Source: Clostridia bacterium (GTDB lineage: Bacteria; Bacillota; Clostridia; Christensenellales; Aristaeellaceae). Taken from it: a stretch of DNA of 13,459 nucleotides. The notes below the pieces were generated by a model. The model ran no database searches and was not told where the DNA came from. It was given only the letters and a program-made list of their open reading frames with translations. Positions 1 through 6,606 of the stretch are shown piece by piece (the stretch's first letter is position 1; each line of letters opens with the position of its first letter). The DNA lies in NCBI GenBank assembly GCA_017620115.1, contig JAFZRB010000232.1, forward strand, positions 1 through 13,459, written 5' to 3'. Both the position numbers and the translations under genes were made by a program.

Positions 1-1506
1 ATGTTTGAATTCACCCGGCGGGACGAAAAGATCCACGACGAGAAAATTCAGACCAAGGCCATCGGCTATTTCATGGACGCCTGGCTGCGCTTCCGCAAGA
101 ACAAGAGCGCCGTGGTCGCCTTCACACTCATCGTCATCCTGGTGCTGTTCGCGATCATAGTACCCTTCATTTCTCATTACGACGTGTCCTTCCGCGAAGG
201 CTACTATGCCACCATGCTGCCGCGCAACAGCCTGTTTACGCCGCTTGGATTCTGGGACGGCGGCAAGATCTCGGTGGAGAACCAGGAAGGCTACGATTAC
301 CTGCGGTCCATCGGCGTTGAGACAGGCCGTCAGGTCATCCTGCGCGAGTACGAAACCTACGATGACTTGCAGGGCATCACCTATCACCGCGTGCGCGTGG
401 ACTCCTACCAGCGCGTGGGCTATGCCTTCATCAACCTTTCGGAGACCGACTACCAGGCGCTGCAGGCCTATCAGGACGAGACCGGCACGCAGGTAATCTA
501 TCCCCTGCCCGCTACGCACAACATCGGCTATCTGCTGGGCAATGGCGGCGCGAACTTCTGGTATAAGCTCAAGAACGAGGCCACCACCACGACCGGCGGC
601 GCGCTTTTGGACGATGACGGGAACTTCATTGCCAATTATCTCACCAGCGATAACCCGGAGAAGGCGAATTACACCAGCATGAAGATCGCCGGCGACGATG
701 GCGGCGCGGATGGCAATACCTGGTATGTCTACGCGCAGAAGAATCAGTCCGGCTATAAGGTGCGCGTGGACTATTACGAATACTTCCGCTATATGAACGG
801 CCAGTATCCCAGCTTCATATTCGGCACCAACGCCTATGGGCAGGACATTTTAACCTGCCTGGCTGCCGGCGCGCGGCTCTCCTTCCTGCTGGCCATCACC
901 ATCTCCCTCATCAACTTCACCATCGGCGCGGTGTATGGCGCCATCGAGGGCTATTACGGCGGCGCGGTGGATATGGTGATGGAGCGCATCTCGGATATAC
1001 TTTACGACGTTCCCTTCATGGTCGTGGCCACGCTGTTCCAGCTTCACCTTGCGGAGAAGGTGGGCGTCTTGCCATCACTGCTGTTTGCCTTTGTGCTGAC
1101 CGGCTGGGTCAGCATGGCGGCGCGCGTGCGCATGCAGTTCTACCGCTTCAAGAAGCAGGAGTACGTGCTGGCCGCGCGCACGCTGGGCGCGAGCGACAGG
1201 CGGCTCATCTTCAAGCACATCTTCCCCAACTCGCTGGGCACGATCATCACCGGATCCGTGCTGGCGATTCCGGGCGTGATCTTCTCCGAGTCCATGCTGA
1301 GCTACCTGCACATCATCAACCTGGAGACCTCGTCGCTGACCTCGATCGGCACTTTGCTCTCCGGCGGCCAGCGCTACCTGAGCACATATCCCCACATCAT
1401 ACTCTTCCCGGCTCTGTTTATCTCCATCCTGGAGATTTCCTTCAACCTGTTCGGCAACGGCCTGCGCGACGCCTTCAATCCGTCGCTGAGAGGAGCGGAT
1501 GAATAA
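1..1506 (+). CDS. oppC: Oligopeptide/dipeptide ABC transporter permease, OppC type, with large extracytoplasmic insertion
   Basis: Inner permease subunit of a peptide-type ABC importer, expected to pair with an OppB permease encoded upstream of the window. The N-terminus (residues 1-36) has the basic cytoplasmic lead usual for OppC, followed by TM1 (about 37-58). The binding-protein-dependent transport domain resumes at 273 with FGTNAYGQDI, and TM helices lie at about 294-318, 336-352 and 357-376. The EAA loop that docks on the ATPases is visible at 387-410 (EYVLAARTLGAS then IFPN), with further helices to about 485. Length is 501 residues against about 290-350 for ordinary OppC. The extra ~200 residues (about 60-268) lie between TM1 and the FGT motif, which places them outside the membrane. 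The ATG at base 1 fits the family N-terminus, but its ribosome binding site is outside the window. The stop overlaps the next start by one base (TAATG). Substrate cannot be told from sequence; peptide is the family default. Confidence 0.93.
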   Translation: MFEFTRRDEKIHDEKIQTKAIGYFMDAWLRFRKNKSAVVAFTLIVILVLFAIIVPFISHYDVSFREGYYATMLPRNSLFTPLGFWDGGKISVENQEGYDYLRSIGVETGRQVILREYETYDDLQGITYHRVRVDSYQRVGYAFINLSETDYQALQAYQDETGTQVIYPLPATHNIGYLLGNGGANFWYKLKNEATTTTGGALLDDDGNFIANYLTSDNPEKANYTSMKIAGDDGGADGNTWYVYAQKNQSGYKVRVDYYEYFRYMNGQYPSFIFGTNAYGQDILTCLAAGARLSFLLAITISLINFTIGAVYGAIEGYYGGAVDMVMERISDILYDVPFMVVATLFQLHLAEKVGVLPSLLFAFVLTGWVSMAARVRMQFYRFKKQEYVLAARTLGASDRRLIFKHIFPNSLGTIITGSVLAIPGVIFSESMLSYLHIINLETSSLTSIGTLLSGGQRYLSTYPHIILFPALFISILEISFNLFGNGLRDAFNPSLRGADE

Positions 1507-3689
1507 TGGCAAAGCTTGAAGTCAAAAACCTGAGCATATCCTTCCGCACCAACAACGGCGCCGTGCGCGCCGTGCGCGACATATCCTTCAACCTGAACGA
1601 GGGCGAGACGCTGGCCATCGCGGGCGAGTCCGGTTCCGGAAAGTCGGTTACCAGCCGCGCCATCATGGGCATTCTCGCCGGCAACGCCATGATCGACAAC
1701 GGCGAGATCATCTATGACGGCAAGGATCTCCTGAAGATATCCGAAGACGATTTCCATACGCTGCGTGGTCACAGGCTGTCCATGGTGTTCCAGGATCCGC
1801 TCTCCGCGTTGAATCCCATCATGCGCATCGGCAAGCAGCTGACCGAAGCCATGATCCTGAACAACAAGGAGCGCCGCCGCGACGGCCGCGAGCTGTTCAA
1901 CAAGACGCTCGCCGAACTCGAACGCAATATGGTCGCCGCCCGGACGGCGGCGGGCCAGCAGAACGCCAAAGAATCGGTGCACGAGAGGATTCGCCAGTTC
2001 GATCACTTCGTATCCGTGGGCGTGAAGATGGACGAGGCGTACAAGAACGCGCTGGAGGCCACCTATGAGGTGACCGACGGCCTGGACGAGATGGACAACG
2101 CCCTCGCGCGCCGCGATGAGAAGAACGTGCGGGAGATCACAGGGCGCGTCGTCGCGGCCAGCGCCAACACGCGCAACCCCTACGTCGTGCCCTCGGGCGA
2201 CGCCGCTTTCGATGAAGCCGTCGGCCGCATAAAGGAGCTGGGAAGCCGCTTTTCCACCGATCAGACCGACGCCATGCGCGCGGCGCGGGCAGATCTCCGC
2301 GACCGGATGAAGGCCGCTCAGGAAAAAGAAGAGCCGAATTTCTTCCGCATAGGCTATTATACCGAACACGGCGGCGTCGCCGACCCTCAGAAGCAGTCTG
2401 TTGAGAGCATCAACGCGGCCGCGCTCAAGGCGCTGAACGAAGGCTTCATGATCGATTTCCTGAAGGATGTCGAGGAGGCGCTGACCTGGTCGCAAAACGA
2501 ATCAGACAAGGCCAAACGGCGCGCCATCGACGTGCTGCGCCGGGAACTGTCCGTATTCCAGCAGAAGGAACTGGTTGAAAAGGAATGCCGCGCCGCCGCG
2601 CTGCGCGCCGCCGGAGCCGTTGAGGACGCCATCGACAAGCTGGCGCTGGAGAAGGACAACCAGTCCTATGTGTTCAAATCCAGCATGCTGGCGAATATCA
2701 GCCGCTATTTCCACGGCCTGAAATGGAACCCGAAGGAAGAGAAGCGCTATCAGCGCGATGTCATCAAGCATGACAAGCTGGTCAGCCAGAACAAGAACGC
2801 GCCGACGGCCGTGCCCATGAACCTCGTCGATCTCGATATCGCGCGCGGGAATATGACCGGCTCCATCGAGCGCCTGATCGCGCATTACGAGGATGCGCTG
2901 AGCCATACCACGAGCGACCGAAACGCCGAGAGAGCCGTGGAGATGATCGACTATCTCAAAGCGCGCGCGTCCGATTACGCATTCACCCTTTCGAAGGGCA
3001 TGGCCCGGCACCGCGCCATAGAACTCATGAAGGAAGTTGGTATTCCCGAGCCGTATAAGCGCTTCTATCAGTACCCCTTCGAGTTCTCCGGCGGCATGCG
3101 GCAGCGCATCGTTATCGCCATCGCGCTGTCAGCCAACCCGGACGTGCTCATCTGCGACGAGCCGACCACCGCGCTCGACGTGACCATACAGGCGCAGATA
3201 CTGGAGCTCATCAACCGGTTGAAGGTTCAGCGGCGTCTGTCCGTCATCTTCATAACGCACGATTTGGGCGTCGTCGCCAACATGGCGGACCGCATCGCCA
3301 TCATGTACGCCGGCAAGATCGTCGAATACGGCACCGCGGACGACGTGTTCTACGATCCGCGCCATCCGTATACCTGGGCGCTTTTGTCCTCCATGCCCGA
3401 TCTGGAAACCAAGGAAAAGCTGGAAGCCATTCCCGGCACACCGCCGGACATGATCATCCCGCCCAAAGGCGACGCGTTCGCGGTGCGCAATCGCTATGCC
3501 ATGAAGATCGACTTTGCAGAGCAGCCTCCCATGTTTGAAGTCAGTCCCACGCACTGGGCGGCGACCTGGCTGCTGCATCCGAACGCGCCTAAAGTCGAGC
3601 CGCCCGCCATCGTGATCGATCGCATCAATCGCATGAAGAAGAAGCAGGCGCTGTATGAGAAGAAAGCGGAAGGAGGCCTCGAGGCATGA
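1506..3689 (+). CDS. oppD: Peptide ABC transporter ATP-binding protein, OppD type, with ~375-residue insertion
   Basis: One of two cytoplasmic ATPases powering the importer encoded by its neighbours. Walker A is GESGSGKS at 40-47, the Q-loop Gln is at 96 (VFQDP), the signature FSGGMRQR is at 527-534, Walker B VLICDEP is at 547-553, the D-loop TALD is at 555-558 and the switch His is 585, so the ATPase should be active. The protein is 727 residues against about 320-340 for the family. The surplus sits at about 122-497, between the Q-loop and the signature, in the helical subdomain; it is mostly charged and looks helical, and no known domain was recognised. The C-terminal oligopeptide-transporter domain (about 615-700) is present, but the four cysteines usual there are replaced (positions near 656, 662, 669, 687). 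The start is ATG, preceded by GAGAGGAGCGG at 1488-1498, overlapping the oppC stop by one base. The end overlaps the next gene by ATGA. Confidence 0.93.
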   Translation: MAKLEVKNLSISFRTNNGAVRAVRDISFNLNEGETLAIAGESGSGKSVTSRAIMGILAGNAMIDNGEIIYDGKDLLKISEDDFHTLRGHRLSMVFQDPLSALNPIMRIGKQLTEAMILNNKERRRDGRELFNKTLAELERNMVAARTAAGQQNAKESVHERIRQFDHFVSVGVKMDEAYKNALEATYEVTDGLDEMDNALARRDEKNVREITGRVVAASANTRNPYVVPSGDAAFDEAVGRIKELGSRFSTDQTDAMRAARADLRDRMKAAQEKEEPNFFRIGYYTEHGGVADPQKQSVESINAAALKALNEGFMIDFLKDVEEALTWSQNESDKAKRRAIDVLRRELSVFQQKELVEKECRAAALRAAGAVEDAIDKLALEKDNQSYVFKSSMLANISRYFHGLKWNPKEEKRYQRDVIKHDKLVSQNKNAPTAVPMNLVDLDIARGNMTGSIERLIAHYEDALSHTTSDRNAERAVEMIDYLKARASDYAFTLSKGMARHRAIELMKEVGIPEPYKRFYQYPFEFSGGMRQRIVIAIALSANPDVLICDEPTTALDVTIQAQILELINRLKVQRRLSVIFITHDLGVVANMADRIAIMYAGKIVEYGTADDVFYDPRHPYTWALLSSMPDLETKEKLEAIPGTPPDMIIPPKGDAFAVRNRYAMKIDFAEQPPMFEVSPTHWAATWLLHPNAPKVEPPAIVIDRINRMKKKQALYEKKAEGGLEA

Positions 3690-6142
3690 GAAGCATTAAG
3701 AGAGGCGCGGTTATCCTCCGCGTGATCGGCATCGTGCTGCTGTTTTTCGCCGCGGTCATGACCGTCTACAGCCTGGCCTCTACAGGCGGAAGCTGGAGCG
3801 GCATGAGCGGCAAGCTGAACGAGGTCGGCGTGAAAACGGGCATCGCAGACAGGATCCGCTTCAACGGAATGTATTATAACGCGATGAGCGAGGCCGTGAG
3901 CGGCGCCGGTACGCCCGCGGCGGCGCGCGCCCGCAATATCGAGCGCTGGTTTGAGAATTTTAAAACGCGCGCTCAGGCCGCGGAAGACGCGAAGAAGGAA
4001 GCCGACGTTCAGGACGTTTACGCTTATTTTGAAAACGAATTCGACGCCGCCGCCTTCATTGGACGTTATGAACAGATGGAAAACCGCGAGGAGGAGCAGC
4101 GCCTGAGCGAGGCCTTCGAATACCTCGACAGTCTGACCGTGCCCGCCGCCAAGCCCGGCAAAAAACTGCCTGCGCTGCAGGCGGCCTCCGCGCGCCCGGC
4201 CTTTGAGGCCTATTATGAAACGCTGGTCGCTGAGCATGGCGAAGAAGCCGGCAGCTTCGTGGAGTTCTGCGAAACGGTTGCCGATATGATCCGCGAAGCC
4301 GCCGGGAAAGGCGATGCCGCAGCCTCCGCGGCCGCGTATCTGGACGCTCTGGAGTACGATGATTATCTCGCCGCGCTTCCCAAAATACAGAGTCAGGCGC
4401 ACGACGAGAGCGGCGACAACCTGCTGGATTCCTTCGTGCCTTTCGCGGAACGGAAAGCGGCCGGCGAAAGCGCGGATTTCGCCGCCTTCTTCACGGAGGC
4501 TTATGAAAAGCTCCAGGCCCGCTATCCGGACGCGCCGGCTTATGACGTTTTCGTCCGCACCGCCGGCAGAGCCCTGGAAGACAGCGCCTTCAACGGAGAC
4601 TATGTGTCGCTGATCGCCGCCATGCGCGCCGCGCAGAATGAGCAGAGCGACGCGTCGTTCGAGAGCTTTCTGACCAGAACCTGCCGTTCGTATGTTGACG
4701 ACGCCGAGAGCCGCAGCAAGATCGGCCTGGTGAGCGTATTCTGGAAGGCCGTCAGCCTTCTGTGGCTGTTCTGGCTGGCAGGCTTTGCGCTGATTATACT
4801 GGCCTATGTGATCGAGAAGGTGCTCAGCCACGCGCTGATCAGCAGCCGCGAGAAAAAGCACATTCAGGACGACGGCGATGTGCTGCTGCGCGTGAATCAC
4901 CTCAAGCAGTACTTCAAGAGCGGCGAATACGTCAACAAAGCCGTGGACGACGTGAGCTTCTTCGTGAAGAAGGGCGAGGTGTTCGGCCTGGTCGGCGAAT
5001 CCGGCTGCGGAAAGACGACGACCGGCCGCACCATCATCAATCTGTACGATCCCACCGACGGCGATGTGTATTTCCAGGGCCTGCGCATTTCCTCCACGCA
5101 GAACGGCCTGCCCGTGAAGCTGTATTCGCTGCGCAGCGCATACCGCCGCGATGTCGCCGAACTGAAAAAAGCGCTGGATGAGAACGTTCAGCGCGAGCCG
5201 CAGAAGGAAGCGGCGTTCAAAGCCGAATACAGCGAAAAGGTCAAAGCGCTGAAGGCCGAGCTGGACGAGAAGATCGAACAGAGCCAGATTCACGGACTGG
5301 AATCCGCCATCGAGAAGAGCCGCTGCGTGGAGCTGTATCGCGAGAAGCGCAAGGCCGAGCTCACGGAGCGCTTTGAAGCTGAAAAGAAGGGCCTGTCCGG
5401 CGCGGCGCTTGAGGCGCTTAAACAGCGCTATGACGTGGAAATGAAGGTTGCCGAGAAGGACAATATCATGACCCGGATGCAGATGATCTTCCAGGATCCC
5501 ATCGCTTCGATCAACCCGCGCATGACCGTGCGCGAAATCATCGCCGAGGGCCTGCGCATACGCGGCGTCACAGACAAGAAGTACATCGACGAGCGCGTCT
5601 ATGAGATGCTTGAGCTGGTCGGCCTGGTGCGCGAGCACGCGGATCGCTACCCGCATGAGTTCTCAGGCGGCCAGCGCCAGCGCATCGGCATCGCCCGCGC
5701 CATCATCATGGAGCCCGATCTGATCATCGCGGACGAGCCCATCTCGGCGTTGGATGTGTCGATTCAGGCGCAGGTCATCAACCTTTTGAACGAGCTGCGC
5801 AACAAGATGGGCCTCACGCTCATGTTTATCGCGCACAACCTGTCCGTCGTCAAATATTTCTGCGATCGCATCGCCGTGATGTATTACGGCAAAATCGTGG
5901 AAATGACCACCTCGGATGAGCTGTTCGAGCATCCGCTGCACCCGTACACCAAATCGCTGCTTTCCGCGATACCGTATCCAGACCCGCATTACGAGAAGCA
6001 GCGCAAGCGCATCGAGTATAACCCCGTCACCGCGCACGATTACTCCACCGATAAACCCAGCATGCGCGAGATCACGCCCGGCCACTTCATCTACTGCAAC
6101 GATGCGGAGCTTCAGAATTATCGGAAGGAGCTTGGACTTTGA
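3686..6142 (+). CDS. oppF: Peptide ABC transporter ATP-binding protein, OppF type, with membrane-anchored N-terminal ectodomain
   Basis: Second ATPase of the importer. The C-terminal part (about 395-818) is a complete OppF-like nucleotide-binding domain: Walker A GESGCGKTT 437-445, Q-loop Gln 603 (IFQDP), signature FSGGQRQR 659-666, Walker B LIIADEP 679-685, D-loop SALD 687-690, switch His 717. Unusually, it is preceded by a predicted TM helix at about 8-30, a ~315-residue soluble, acidic, alanine-rich and probably helical region (31-346), and a second TM helix at about 347-377. With a basic N-terminus inside, that region would face outward and the ATPase inward. A further ~110 residues (about 480-592), rich in Lys/Glu/Ala with heptad-like spacing, are inserted between Walker A and the Q-loop and look like a coiled coil. 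Total is 818 residues against about 320-350 for OppF. RBS AGGAGG at 3671-3676; start overlaps the oppD stop (ATGA). The ectodomain was not recognised as any known family. Confidence 0.92.
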   Translation: MRSIKRGAVILRVIGIVLLFFAAVMTVYSLASTGGSWSGMSGKLNEVGVKTGIADRIRFNGMYYNAMSEAVSGAGTPAAARARNIERWFENFKTRAQAAEDAKKEADVQDVYAYFENEFDAAAFIGRYEQMENREEEQRLSEAFEYLDSLTVPAAKPGKKLPALQAASARPAFEAYYETLVAEHGEEAGSFVEFCETVADMIREAAGKGDAAASAAAYLDALEYDDYLAALPKIQSQAHDESGDNLLDSFVPFAERKAAGESADFAAFFTEAYEKLQARYPDAPAYDVFVRTAGRALEDSAFNGDYVSLIAAMRAAQNEQSDASFESFLTRTCRSYVDDAESRSKIGLVSVFWKAVSLLWLFWLAGFALIILAYVIEKVLSHALISSREKKHIQDDGDVLLRVNHLKQYFKSGEYVNKAVDDVSFFVKKGEVFGLVGESGCGKTTTGRTIINLYDPTDGDVYFQGLRISSTQNGLPVKLYSLRSAYRRDVAELKKALDENVQREPQKEAAFKAEYSEKVKALKAELDEKIEQSQIHGLESAIEKSRCVELYREKRKAELTERFEAEKKGLSGAALEALKQRYDVEMKVAEKDNIMTRMQMIFQDPIASINPRMTVREIIAEGLRIRGVTDKKYIDERVYEMLELVGLVREHADRYPHEFSGGQRQRIGIARAIIMEPDLIIADEPISALDVSIQAQVINLLNELRNKMGLTLMFIAHNLSVVKYFCDRIAVMYYGKIVEMTTSDELFEHPLHPYTKSLLSAIPYPDPHYEKQRKRIEYNPVTAHDYSTDKPSMREITPGHFIYCNDAELQNYRKELGL

Positions 6143-6540
6143 AACCGACGTTGCGCCGTTATCTCGTGAGCCTGGCAGCGGGACTGGCGCTGGGTGCGCT
6201 TCTGTTCCTCGATCGCGGCGGACTGGCCGCGCAGGGCGACAGCGAGACGTACCGCCTGCTGTGCGACGCCGCCTTTGTTCCGGCCTCCATGCTGCTGTGT
6301 CTGGGGCTCATCGTGTTCGTGGCGGACGACGGCGTGTTCGACATGTTCGGTTTCGCGTTCATGAGAGCCACCGCCGTCTTCCGCAGCCCGGAAATGCGCG
6401 CGGCTATGCCGAAAACGTATTACGATTACCACTGCCTGAAGCATCAGAAGAAAGCGGATTGCCGCTTCCTGCTGGCCGCCGGAGCGTCTTTGCTGGCGCT
6501 GGCGTTCGTTTTCCTGCTGCTGTATGTCACAGCGCCGTAG
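6139..6540 (+). CDS. Small three-helix membrane protein, DUF3899-like
   Basis: A 133-residue hydrophobic protein of unknown function. Three predicted TM helices lie at about 6-24, 42-62 and 109-130. Between the second and third is a conserved-looking stretch, GVFDMFGFAF at 65-74, then a basic/aromatic segment (YYDYHCLKHQKK at 94-105). This pattern resembles DUF3899 proteins of Firmicutes, an assignment made from memory of the family and not from a search. It begins with TTG, overlapping the TGA of the preceding ATPase gene (TTGA), with GGAAGGAG at 6123-6130 eight bases upstream. It is therefore probably translationally coupled to the transporter and is the last gene of that operon, just before the terminator. 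Co-transcription suggests a role as an accessory or assembly subunit of the transporter, but nothing in the sequence proves this. Confidence 0.82.
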   Translation: MKPTLRRYLVSLAAGLALGALLFLDRGGLAAQGDSETYRLLCDAAFVPASMLLCLGLIVFVADDGVFDMFGFAFMRATAVFRSPEMRAAMPKTYYDYHCLKHQKKADCRFLLAAGASLLALAFVFLLLYVTAP

Positions 6541-6549
6541 CCCCATCGA

Positions 6550-6601
6550 AAAAGAGGCTGTTCCGCCGGGCGTTTGCCGGTGGAACAGCCTCTTTTCATA
6601 T
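6550..6601. terminator. Strong, probably bidirectional rho-independent terminator
   Basis: A perfect 15-bp stem (6550-6564 with 6582-6596) extends by a G-T pair and four further pairs to about 20 bp around a GCGTTTG loop. The left arm begins within an A run (6549-6553) and the right arm ends in TCTTTT, so each strand carries a U tract after the stem. It lies 9 bases after the stop of the + strand transporter operon and 6 bases beyond the stop of the convergent - strand sugar phosphomutase, and so can end both transcripts. Confidence 0.93.
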
Positions 6602-6606
6602 CCGGG

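Noticed and set aside
1374..2495. 373-codon open frame on the - strand antisense to the oppC/oppD junction
   Set aside because: It overlaps two well-supported genes, lacks recognisable motifs and has no ribosome binding site of note.
3494..5656. 720-codon open frame on the - strand antisense to oppD and oppF
   Set aside because: The + strand frames there contain complete ABC ATPase motifs; the antisense product is low-complexity His/Ala/Leu/Gly sequence with no motif, as expected opposite GC-rich codons.
1506..6142. Suspicion that one of the two ATPases has a degenerate ATP site, or that the insertions are frameshifts or assembly artefacts
   Set aside because: Both ATPases keep Walker A, Q-loop, signature, Walker B Glu and switch His, and each frame runs unbroken through the insertions with composition like the rest of the gene.
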